The translations under genes were made by a program, and so were the position numbers. DNA of 64,000 bases, from positions 1 through 64,000 of the forward strand of contig NZ_PXYJ01000003.1 of assembly GCF_003012815.1 (NCBI RefSeq), in the 5' to 3' direction. The notes under the pieces were generated by a model, which saw only the letters and a program-made list of their open reading frames with translations, had not been told where the DNA came from and made no database searches. This document shows, one piece after another, positions 52,352-60,348 of the stretch. The number at the start of each line of letters is the position of its first letter. The first letter of the stretch is position 1. The DNA comes from Allosphingosinicella vermicomposti (lineage in GTDB: Bacteria > Pseudomonadota > Alphaproteobacteria > Sphingomonadales > Sphingomonadaceae).

Positions 52352-53013
52352 TGAGCACCTTCTCGCCATTAACACGGCGCATCGTTGCGCTCGGCATTCT
52401 TTTCCTGGGCCTTAGCGGGCTCATCAATCTTGTGATCATTCCTGTGGGCGCTCTAGTGTCTGATAGTGTATCCGAGCTGCGCGACACCCGCTTTGGCCTT
52501 CAACGTTTAAAGGCGATCGAAGCACGACCATTACCAAAGCCTGGCGCGACGGTGCCGACCAGCTTTTACATCAATGCGCCATCACGAAAAATCGCGGGTG
52601 ATGTGCTGGCCAGCAAAATTAGCGAGGCCGCTGGTCGGTACCAAATTCAGATTGCGAATATCAGCTTTCATCCAGCGAGCTTGAACGAGCAGCCTACTTT
52701 GAGCCTGTCTTTCTCCGCTTCTGGCGAACAAACTAACCTGCTGTCGTTCCTGCATGAGCTGGAGAATGGCGCACCAATTGTCCGCTTTTCCGCTTGGTCC
52801 ATTTCATCGCAGCCGGCGCCCAGCCCTGCACCTGCACCTGCACCTGCACCTGCACCTGCACCTGCACCTGCACCTGCACCTGCACCTGCACCTGCACCTG
52901 CACCTGCACCTGCACCTGCACCTGCACCTGCACCTGCACCTGCAAACTTAAATCAGACTGTTCAACTGACTTTTTCAGGCACGGCGACGATAGTGTGGAT
53001 TAATCAAGGATGA
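52348..53013 (+). CDS. gspM: Type II secretion GspM-like protein with (Pro-Ala) repeat
   Basis: A 221-residue bitopic protein. An N-terminal membrane helix (ALGILFLGLSGLINLVIIPV) is followed by a periplasmic ferredoxin-like domain (about 50-155). The domain is then interrupted by a perfect Pro-Ala stretch from 20 hexanucleotide copies, and a final strand NLNQTVQLTFSGTATIVWIN. Position after gspL and the GspM/PilO-like order support the call. The inserted spacer before the last strand is unusual. Confidence 0.78.
   Translation: MMSTFSPLTRRIVALGILFLGLSGLINLVIIPVGALVSDSVSELRDTRFGLQRLKAIEARPLPKPGATVPTSFYINAPSRKIAGDVLASKISEAAGRYQIQIANISFHPASLNEQPTLSLSFSASGEQTNLLSFLHELENGAPIVRFSAWSISSQPAPSPAPAPAPAPAPAPAPAPAPAPAPAPAPAPAPAPAPAPAPANLNQTVQLTFSGTATIVWINQG
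52825..52944. repeat. 20 perfect copies of the hexanucleotide CCTGCA
   Basis: CCTGCA is repeated 20 times without a mismatch, encoding alternating Ala and Pro in gspM. Because the unit is six bases, slippage changes length by two residues and keeps the frame. All three forward frames stay open across the array. Confidence 0.97.
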
Positions 53014-53573
53014 GCCTCATTGACTTGCGATGGGCGTGGGCAGCGGGCGCTGCGCTTGGTGCGATCGCTATTCCCGTCGCCGTTCTTCAGCAGCCGCAAT
53101 CGGATCGATCCGGCTCCGCTTTTACCCCTACCTTGACGAAGTTTGAGGCACCTGAGCAGGTCAGCCTTTCCCTTGCTTTGTCAGCTCCTCTTTTCTCTCC
53201 CTCGCGGAGCGTCCCCGATCCTGTTGATGTTACGGCGGCAGCTGACAGTACGACCACGCCTGCACAGGCTGCCCCTCCTCCCGTACTGGTTGGGATCGTT
53301 GGGCGAGCACGAGGCAAGAGTGTCGTGCTCATCAAGAAGAATGACGGCACCACAGTCACCGCCTCTTCCGGCGAGGATGTGGATGGATGGCAGGTCGGAA
53401 AGATCGGGCGTGACCGTGTCAGCCTCATTATGAACGGTGAACATGTGGAGGCAGTTTTGGGCTTCGCCAACAAGCCGCCTCCTGGAAACACCCCACAATC
53501 GACGCAGCCCTCTCCGCCGATCTCCCCTCAGCAAACCGAAGCGCAGCCGCAGACACCAGGACCATCTTCATGA
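53010..53573 (+). CDS. gspC: Type II secretion GspC-like protein
   Basis: A 187-residue bitopic protein. An N-terminal membrane helix (WAWAAGAALGAIAIPVAVLQ) leads to a linker and a homology-region-like beta domain (about 90-150; PPVLVGIVGRARGKSVVLIK, GWQVGKIGRDRVSLIMNGE). The C-terminus is Pro/Gln-rich, without a PDZ or coiled coil. It connects the inner-membrane platform to the secretin. Overlaps gspM and gspD by 4 bp each. Confidence 0.8.
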   Translation: MSLIDLRWAWAAGAALGAIAIPVAVLQQPQSDRSGSAFTPTLTKFEAPEQVSLSLALSAPLFSPSRSVPDPVDVTAAADSTTTPAQAAPPPVLVGIVGRARGKSVVLIKKNDGTTVTASSGEDVDGWQVGKIGRDRVSLIMNGEHVEAVLGFANKPPPGNTPQSTQPSPPISPQQTEAQPQTPGPSS

Positions 53574-55561
53574 AGTTCGATCATACATTAATTCGCCTGT
53601 CCGTTTGCGCGTCTTTATTGAGCAGCTCTGCGCTCGCTCAAACGGCTGATAAAGCCCCAGCGAAGCAAAGCGCTTCGATGAAATATGACACACGCAACGG
53701 CTATAATCTTGCCTTCGTGGAAGCCGACGTCCGACGTGTCGTGGATGCAGTTCTGGGCTCAATGCTCTCTCTCGACTATAATGTTGATCCTTCTATCCAG
53801 GGCAACATCACACTTCGGACAAGCCAGCCTGTCTCTAAAGACTCCCTCATACCCCTCCTTGAATCGGCATTAGGGTCAGTCAACGCAGTGCTTATCGCAC
53901 AGGGCTCATCCTATCGCGTTGTGCCGCGTGAAGCAGCGCGTAGCCGCGCATCATTCTCTTTAGGAGGCGAAAGCTCGTCTCCGGCAGCGCCCGGCTATGC
54001 GACCGAGGTCGTCAGCCTCAAATACGGAAGCGCGCGTGAGATCGGGCGTCTACTGGAACAGTTTCTAGGTAAAGAAATCGTAGCCGGGACAAATAATCCG
54101 ATGAACCAGGTGCTCGTGAGCGGCACCGGTGAGGAACGGGCGGCGGCACGCGATCTGATCCAGAAATTCGATGTCGACACGATGGCCGACATGAATTTCG
54201 AACTCTATCGCCTCGAAAATGTCGATGCCGATACTCTTCTTGCAGAGCTCGAAAAGGTGTTCGCACCGCCCTTTGACATCATCGGCTCTCGCGTTCGCGT
54301 CGTGCCCTTGGGGCGCCTGCGGTCGGTGCTCGTCATCGCCCGCGACCGGGGCGACTTTGCTCGCGTTGAGCCGTGGATCAAAAGGCTCGATGCCGGGGGT
54401 TCTGGAAAGCGTAAGCTCTATAGCTATTCGATACAGAATGGTCGCGCGCGCGACATCGCAACCTCTCTTCAACTCGTCATGGGCGGGAGTGGCAGCGGTG
54501 ATGGGCCATTATCCACGCCGACACCTTTGGTAGACAACTCACTCAGCGCCGAAGGCGGCGCCGTAAGCGTTGAGCCTGAAGATGCCATTGGCGCGCCAAC
54601 GCGTCTGCCGGGCTCGTCGACACCACTTGTCAGCGGTGGCAACGGGCCGCGCATTGTCCCTAACGACCACAACAATTCTCTTCTGATCTACGCCAATGGC
54701 GAAGAATATGAATTCATCAGAGAAGCTCTCGACAGGCTGGATCAGCCCGTGCCTCAGGTCTTGATCGAAGCGACCCTTGCAGAGGTCACCCTCACCAACG
54801 ATTTCCGCTTTGGCGTTAATTTCCGCGCTTTTGGCGGAAATGACAGCGTCACGAACAGCGGCACATCGAGTGGTACGCCAGCAGCAATCTTCCCAGGCTA
54901 TTCGGTGTCCTTGATCGGTTCGTCTGCTCAGGCTGTTCTCAATACCCTGCAGTCGCGCACAAACGTCCGGGTTTTGTCTGCTCCCAAGCTCATGGTCCTC
55001 AACAACCAGACGGCAACCCTGCAGGTCGGCGACCAGGTACCAATCGTAACGCAGCAGGCCCAGAGCGTCGCTTCTCCGGGCGCGCCAATCGTCAACACGA
55101 TCGAATTGCGCGATACCGGGGTCATCCTGAAAGTTACGCCACGCGTCAACGACAGCGGCACTATTACCCTCGATATCGCGCAGGAGGTGAGCGACGTTGC
55201 TGCGACCACGACGTCGGGTATTAACTCGCCCACGATCCAACAGCGCCGGATCGCTAGCACAGTATCCACGCGAACGGGGCAGATGGTTGCTCTTGGCGGT
55301 CTTATCAGGGATCGCACCACCGCCAGCAAATCGGGCTTGCCCTTCTTTAGCCAATTGCCCGTTGTTGGCGGTCTGTTCGGCACCCAAAGGGATGAGGGAT
55401 CAAGAACAGAGCTGATCATTCTTCTTACCCCCACCCTCATCCGTTCTCCTGATGAAGTTCGCAGCATTGTCGACACATTGATCAATGGCCTGGATGAAGT
55501 TCAGCCACTGATCGCTCAGGGGCAAAGTGGACAGGCCAGTGACGCTGCAGCGCCCAATTAA
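53570..55561 (+). CDS. gspD: Type II secretion secretin GspD
   Basis: A 663-residue outer-membrane secretin with a signal peptide (LIRLSVCASLLSSSALAQ). N0-like (about 40-110) and N1-N3 domains (about 130-400) precede the secretin core (about 405-630) with LIEATLAEVTL, VLSAPKLMVLNNQTATLQVG and the signature FFSQLPVVGGLFGTQRDEGS. The final 40 residues may bind a pilotin; no pilotin gene was seen here. Overlaps gspK by 35 bp. Confidence 0.95.
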   Translation: MKFDHTLIRLSVCASLLSSSALAQTADKAPAKQSASMKYDTRNGYNLAFVEADVRRVVDAVLGSMLSLDYNVDPSIQGNITLRTSQPVSKDSLIPLLESALGSVNAVLIAQGSSYRVVPREAARSRASFSLGGESSSPAAPGYATEVVSLKYGSAREIGRLLEQFLGKEIVAGTNNPMNQVLVSGTGEERAAARDLIQKFDVDTMADMNFELYRLENVDADTLLAELEKVFAPPFDIIGSRVRVVPLGRLRSVLVIARDRGDFARVEPWIKRLDAGGSGKRKLYSYSIQNGRARDIATSLQLVMGGSGSGDGPLSTPTPLVDNSLSAEGGAVSVEPEDAIGAPTRLPGSSTPLVSGGNGPRIVPNDHNNSLLIYANGEEYEFIREALDRLDQPVPQVLIEATLAEVTLTNDFRFGVNFRAFGGNDSVTNSGTSSGTPAAIFPGYSVSLIGSSAQAVLNTLQSRTNVRVLSAPKLMVLNNQTATLQVGDQVPIVTQQAQSVASPGAPIVNTIELRDTGVILKVTPRVNDSGTITLDIAQEVSDVAATTTSGINSPTIQQRRIASTVSTRTGQMVALGGLIRDRTTASKSGLPFFSQLPVVGGLFGTQRDEGSRTELIILLTPTLIRSPDEVRSIVDTLINGLDEVQPLIAQGQSGQASDAAAPN

Positions 55562-56285
55562 GACAGGAGAGCAGGGCTATATTCTGATCACTGCGATATG
55601 GCTGCTGCTGTTGGCGGGATCAATCGCCGCCCTGCTCGTGCTTCGGAGCCTTACGACTGCAGCCGATGCCGCGGATCGACAAGAGCGAGTCGAAAACCAG
55701 TTGATACTTGAGGCTGGATTTGAAACGGTATTTGCGGACCGCCTCGTCAATGGCATCTCCAGTCCTTGGTGGCTTTTGCCGGCCGAAGGTAGGGTGACAC
55801 TCGACGGCGCCTCAGCTCATGTTCGACTGACCAGCGAAAGTGGGCGGATCGATATTAACGAAGCAGAACCGGCTTTGATCGCGGCCGCGCTCCAGGGGCT
55901 TGGTGTTAGTTCCGCATCACGCGATCGCTTCCTTACCCGCCTTCAATCCCTGCGAGCCCAAAAGCAATTAATCAGCTCGTTCGCCCATCTGCGCCAGATT
56001 GAAGCAGAAGCAATCGACCAGTCGATATGCCTGGAGGAGCATTTCACCTTCACGTCGGGACTCGTCGCACCGCGACGCGATCACATGTCTGCGGGATTGA
56101 GCCGAGCGCTCGGATATAGCTTAAGTAGCAGTCAAGCTCCTGCCGAAGCGGGTGCGGCTCTACGCGTTCAGGTCCGGTCACCTGTGGGACAAACTTTGAT
56201 CGCAGTGGCTCGGTTTTCTTCTGATCAACAAAACCCGCTAGCAATGAGCAGTTGGTCGACTGATCACCAATGCATCAACAGATAA
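55527..56285 (+). CDS. gspK: Minor pseudopilin GspK
   Basis: A 252-residue protein. The type III signal region GEQGYILITAIWLLLLAGSI lacks the Glu at +5, as is normal for GspK. A saposin-like/SAM-like part (GRIDINEAEPALIAAALQGL GVSS) is typical of GspK. It caps the pseudopilus. GTG start inside gspD with AGGGGC upstream. It is the last gene of the operon; no prepilin peptidase gspO follows. Confidence 0.88.
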   Translation: MDRPVTLQRPIKTGEQGYILITAIWLLLLAGSIAALLVLRSLTTAADAADRQERVENQLILEAGFETVFADRLVNGISSPWWLLPAEGRVTLDGASAHVRLTSESGRIDINEAEPALIAAALQGLGVSSASRDRFLTRLQSLRAQKQLISSFAHLRQIEAEAIDQSICLEEHFTFTSGLVAPRRDHMSAGLSRALGYSLSSSQAPAEAGAALRVQVRSPVGQTLIAVARFSSDQQNPLAMSSWSTDHQCINR

Positions 56286-56445
56286 ATAAAACTTAGTTCA
56301 TTATCGAGGTTCAATTGAGCGTGTGCTTTATCGAGACGCGAAAGTTCGCTTCTCAGATGATCGAATCAGTCTGTGGCGATAAGTGGCTTGGGATAAGATT
56401 GTTAACTGCTATAGCCGTTTAAATTACCTGGAGGTGAGGCGATTT

Positions 56446-56877
56446 ATGGATAAGGATCAGATGACTGAACTCGACAATGCGAAAGAAACGCTGATCACGC
56501 TGACCGCGGACATCGTCTCGGCGCACGTCAGCAACAACAGCGTTTCGGTCAACGATCTTCCGCAGCTGATCCAGAATGTTCATGCCGCTCTTGCAGGCCT
56601 TGGCAGTGCCGCCGCCGAGCCGGAAGTCAAGCAGGCCCCGGCCGTATCCGTGCGCGCTTCGGTGAAGCCCGATTATATCGTCTGCCTGGAAGACGGAAAG
56701 AAGCTAAAGATGCTGAAGCGTCACCTGATGACGCATTACAACATGACTTCGGACGAATATCGCCAGAAGTGGGGTCTTCCGGCCGATTACCCGATGGTTG
56801 CACCGAATTATGCCGAGCAGCGCCGTTCGCTCGCGAAGAAGATCGGCCTCGGCACATCGCGCCGGACCAAGAAGTAA
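56446..56877 (+). CDS. mucR: MucR/Ros family zinc-finger regulator
   Basis: A 143-residue transcription factor of the Ros/MucR family. The zinc-finger region is IVCLEDGKKLKMLKRHLMTH YNMT (about 82-105), with a Cys, an Asp and two His as ligands, as in family members. The N-terminal LITLTADIVSAHVSNNSVSV is the oligomerisation part. GGAGGTGAGG precedes the ATG at 56446. MucR proteins act as xenogeneic silencers or global regulators of AT-rich genes. It sits between the T2SS and RHS islands, so it is a plausible controller of both. Confidence 0.92.
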   Translation: MDKDQMTELDNAKETLITLTADIVSAHVSNNSVSVNDLPQLIQNVHAALAGLGSAAAEPEVKQAPAVSVRASVKPDYIVCLEDGKKLKMLKRHLMTHYNMTSDEYRQKWGLPADYPMVAPNYAEQRRSLAKKIGLGTSRRTKK

Positions 56878-57097
56878 AAATTGCGTGCTGTCGGAAGCCA
56901 GACTGTGATGCTGGGCTCAGCGATCGAAGCGAAGCGGCGTTCATCATTGTTAGAAAGTCGATAATCCGACAATCGGCTGAGCATCATCGTTGACCCAATG
57001 TTGCCGCTCGATCGTGCAGGGCTAGGGTCCGTACTCAATTAGAGAGCGGTGGTGACGGGATGGCATTTGTTGTCTGGCAAGGAGAGAGGAGGGAGCG

Positions 57098-57239
57098 ATG
57101 CTCATGCATCGTGACCGACGAAGCGACGCTGCCAGGCGGCAAAGGACGGCCCGCCGCTGTGCGGTCGTGTGGAGATCGCTTTTGGGTGCGTCGATCGCCT
57201 TGATCGGGCCGTTCAGGCCCGCCCTTCGGCTCTCTCCTG
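57098..57239 (+). pseudogene. ORF truncated by IS6 insertion
   Basis: MLMHRDRRSDAARRQRTARR begins at 57098 with GAGAGGAGGGAGC just upstream and stays open until the IS6 left end at 57240, where the frame enters the element. It has an Arg-rich then hydrophobic pattern (VVWRSLLGASIALIGPF). Its downstream part is not found after the IS. The rest of the 56878-57097 gap holds nothing I can support. Confidence 0.3.
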
Positions 57240-58045
57240 GGTGCTGTCAGTTTAATGCTAACTTGTCTCTGATTTTGGGCGCGGGGGCAAGATTGTGAAG
57301 TCGATATCGTACAAGCGGCATCGCTTTCCGCCGGAGGTAATTACCTACGCGGTGTGGGCGTACTTCAGATTCACGATGAGCCTTCGCGATGTCGAGGATC
57401 TTCTCGCGGAACGTGGCATCGACGTCAGCTATGAAACCATCCGTTGCTGGTGTCTGAAATTCGGTCCGCAGATCGCAAAAAACCTGAAGAAGCAGCGCCC
57501 CGCCGCCGCACGCATCTGGCATCTCGATGAGATGGTGGTCTCAATAAACGGTAAGCGGATGTATCTGTGGCGAGCGGTCGATGCAGAGGGCGAGGTGCTC
57601 GACATGCTGATGCAAAGTCGAAGGAACGCCGGCGCCGCGACGAGGCTGATGAGGAAGCTGCTGAAAAACCAGCCGATGCCGCCTCAGGAAATCATTACTG
57701 ACGGCCTTAAATCCTATGGTGCTGCCCTGCGAAAGTTAGGGATGGACCACCTGCACCGAGCGGGGAGGCTTCGAGAAAACAACCGAGCTGAGAACTCGCA
57801 TCTGCCGATCCGACGAAGAGAGCGAAAGATGCAGCGCTTCAAATCCGCAGCCTCAGCCCAGAGATTCCTCTCCACCCACGCAGCCTTTTACAACACCTTC
57901 TACACCCAACGACACCTCACCTCCCGACGCACGCTGCGGACCCTCCGCGGCGAGGCTCAGGCTGCCTGGGCACGGGCAACAATTGCGGCTTGAGATGATC
58001 TGTTCAGGCCTAAATGCGTCTTGAAGAGATTAACCTGACAGCCCC
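57240..58045 (+). mobile_element. IS6-family insertion sequence, complete copy
   Basis: An 806-bp element. The left end is GGTGCTGTCAGTTTAAT and the inverted right end (58045 leftwards) is GGGGCTGTCAGGTTAAT, matching at 15 of 17 positions. It encodes one transposase. The flanking 8 bases (CTCTCCTG and GTGGTGGC) do not match, so no target-site duplication is visible. A second copy in the same orientation starts at 63608. Confidence 0.85.
57295..57993 (+). CDS. IS6-family transposase
   Basis: A 232-residue DDE transposase beginning MKSISYKRHRFPPEVITYAV. Catalytic residues are visible: Asp78 (WHLDEM), Asp136 (ITDGLKS) and Glu166 (NRAENSH). The helix-turn-helix (VSYETIRCWCLKFG) is intact, and so is the C-terminal RHLTSRRTLR. 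GTG start. It looks full length and potentially active. Family IS6 makes cointegrates and moves neighbouring DNA as translocatable units. Confidence 0.93.
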   Translation: MKSISYKRHRFPPEVITYAVWAYFRFTMSLRDVEDLLAERGIDVSYETIRCWCLKFGPQIAKNLKKQRPAAARIWHLDEMVVSINGKRMYLWRAVDAEGEVLDMLMQSRRNAGAATRLMRKLLKNQPMPPQEIITDGLKSYGAALRKLGMDHLHRAGRLRENNRAENSHLPIRRRERKMQRFKSAASAQRFLSTHAAFYNTFYTQRHLTSRRTLRTLRGEAQAAWARATIAA

Positions 58046-58501
58046 GTGGTGGCTGCTCGAGCTCTTGCCAAAACATGTTCGGTGGCGGGAGTGGCCTAGG
58101 CGATCTTTTCTAGGGCGGTACCTGCCCGCCGGCGAGCCGCGCGTCATTCCGAACGATGCAGAAATCCACGGATCGGTGTGGGAACGGCGAAAGCTCTGTT
58201 CAGGCTACTCGCCGCCGAATTTGCCAGCCTCAACTGCGCGGTAGTCTAAGGAAGATTGGCAAACACCGCTACTTGAGGCCAAGATAGTTGCGAGGCACAG
58301 TCGGCACGACGAGAATAATACTATCAGTGCAGAATCTCTCCGCTTCAAATTTTCCGATTAAATTCAGTAATATCGCCTGATGATAAGGATATGTTGCTGG
58401 ACACCTACTCAGTAACTGAGGCAGATCGTTTACAATCTCATATCCAAGACTGGTGGTGCGGCGTTATATAGATATTATAGGATTCAAGTCTCAGGGGGGC
58501 A
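58046..58501. other. Non-coding region before the RHS pair
   Basis: The first 200 bp are GC-rich with no supported gene. The last 250 bp are AT-rich and probably hold the promoter of the RHS operon. Just before the ATG there is GGGGGG (58494-58499). No clear -35/-10 pair could be fixed by eye. Confidence 0.45.
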
Positions 58502-60337
58502 ATGATGACTATGTCACGTTTTCATTTGAGTTTGTTCAATTTTCTATCCTTTTATGCTGTATATTCTGCCGAGGCGCAGACGTTGCCTCCCCCCATTGAG
58601 AATCCGGTTCTCGACAATCATGGCGTAGAGCTGAAGAGCGGGCGCTATGGCGGGCTCAGCGTGTCTCTTATTTCCATAGGAAGCGATCAATCCTCCCTGT
58701 CTCGGGTTTATGCTCCTCAAAATGGCCGAGAGATGCTCACGCAGGCGATCACAAATCATCATTATTCTATTGACAATCACAGCAACGCTCCGAATGCACG
58801 TGATGACTATGAAGTAGTAACAATTCGACATCCAAAGGGCAGCAGCAGTTTTCGTCGCAAGCCAGGCACGTTAAGTTGGTCACCGGATTATGCTACCGGG
58901 GAGATTTTTGTTTCAGGTCAAAACCACTGGGATAATTGGGTCTTTACAGACAAGTATGGCACGAAAGTTCAAGACAATAGGATTACATATCCAGATGGCC
59001 GGGAAATTTTGGGGGCCGGAACATCCTCGAGAGGAAACCTTCCGGTAGTTGGTGATATTTTTGATGTTCGAAACAATTTTGGATTTCGGTTGCGCACGAC
59101 CAATCAACGTCCAGAGTTTGTGATACAGGCCATTAATATGGCTTCGGACTATTGTGATACCGATCTTACAAAGCAATGTCAGGGGCTGCAAAGCGCACGG
59201 TCGGCTTTGGTGCAGAGGCCTTCGCGCTCGCAAGTTGTGCTGACAAATGCAGCTGGAGATTCGACCCAAGTAACGCTTGAGCCAATTGAAGCGTTCGACT
59301 CCGAGCCCACTTGTTTGAGGACAAATCCCAATGACCCGTGTCAATGGCACGGTATTAAATGGACTCATTATTATCTGAGCCAAGTGATTTTTTCGGGCTC
59401 AACAAGCCCCGATATAGCTATGTCGTATATGATCGCTGGCCTTGAGTCGGGGAGCGCGACCCACAATGAAATATTAGTAGACCATTTAAATGTGAATGGC
59501 ATATCCGTTGACTACAATAGCGACCTTTGGCCAGCGGGGAATTGGGGTGGGCCGAACGGCTATTTTATCAGCGTATCCTCAATGGCAGGTGGCCAGCGAC
59601 AACTTAGTGGCTATTCACGCAGTGTCACTGTCCCCGCCTGGCCGCCGTCGAATCTGAACCTCGAAAGTGTGAGGAACGGTTTGTCGCAAACAACGTCTTT
59701 TTTATACAATGCGATGGGAGATGTTTCAAAGGCTACCTATCCTGAAGGGAACGCCATTGAGTATAAATTTGGTGATCGATATAATGTAACTGAGGTTATA
59801 CGACATCCGAAGCCTGGATCTGGTGGAGCAGCGATGACAACACGGTATGAATACATGCCATCGTGTAGTACCGCGACACAGAATTATTGCAATTTGCCTA
59901 CTTCGGTCATTGACCCGAGGGGTAATCGCACAGACTATACGTATAATTCGCGTGGTCAGATCCTCACTTCGACAGGCGCCGCGCCGACGCCGGGTTCTAC
60001 CCGACAGGTCACTACATATACATATACAATGCGTACGGCGTTCATTCTCGACAGCAATGGGGCTGCTGTCGCGGCTGGATCTCCGATCTCGATGCTTACG
60101 CGCAAATCGGAATGTCTTATAACCGAAAACTGTGCCGGGACGGCTGACGAAGTCGTGACAGAATATGACTACGGTCCGACCTCCGGGCCCAATAATCTGC
60201 TTCTCCGGGGTGTGACTGTGACGGCGGCGAATTCCGCTGGCCAAATGGAGGTTAATCGGACCTGTTACGGCTACAATTATTTCGGTGAGAAAATATCCGA
60301 GACGCGTCCCAAGGCTGGCTTGACGGTTTGTCCATGA
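58502..60337 (+). CDS. RHS/YD-repeat protein, first half of a split pair
   Basis: A 611-residue protein with signal peptide ([17 protein letters not shown]). The first 370 residues have no recognised domain. From about 400 come YD-type repeats ([56 protein letters not shown]). It ends cleanly ([11 protein letters not shown]) just before the second gene, which continues the repeats. So it is the N-terminal part of an RHS shell made as a separate polypeptide. Low-GC codon use, unlike the core genes. Confidence 0.8.
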   Translation: MMTMSRFHLSLFNFLSFYAVYSAEAQTLPPPIENPVLDNHGVELKSGRYGGLSVSLISIGSDQSSLSRVYAPQNGREMLTQAITNHHYSIDNHSNAPNARDDYEVVTIRHPKGSSSFRRKPGTLSWSPDYATGEIFVSGQNHWDNWVFTDKYGTKVQDNRITYPDGREILGAGTSSRGNLPVVGDIFDVRNNFGFRLRTTNQRPEFVIQAINMASDYCDTDLTKQCQGLQSARSALVQRPSRSQVVLTNAAGDSTQVTLEPIEAFDSEPTCLRTNPNDPCQWHGIKWTHYYLSQVIFSGSTSPDIAMSYMIAGLESGSATHNEILVDHLNVNGISVDYNSDLWPAGNWGGPNGYFISVSSMAGGQRQLSGYSRSVTVPAWPPSNLNLESVRNGLSQTTSFLYNAMGDVSKATYPEGNAIEYKFGDRYNVTEVIRHPKPGSGGAAMTTRYEYMPSCSTATQNYCNLPTSVIDPRGNRTDYTYNSRGQILTSTGAAPTPGSTRQVTTYTYTMRTAFILDSNGAAVAAGSPISMLTRKSECLITENCAGTADEVVTEYDYGPTSGPNNLLLRGVTVTAANSAGQMEVNRTCYGYNYFGEKISETRPKAGLTVCP

Positions 60338-60348
60338 GGGGGGCGGCG

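Noticed and set aside
52733-53003. Three further frames across the CCTGCA array encoding His-Leu, Thr-Cys or Val-Gln repeats
   Set aside because: They are open only because the hexamer has no stop in any frame; only the Pro-Ala frame continues a T2SS gene.
57232-58053. 8-bp target duplication around the first IS6 element
   Set aside because: The flanks CTCTCCTG and GTGGTGGC do not match, so a simple insertion is not supported; recombination between IS copies may have removed it.
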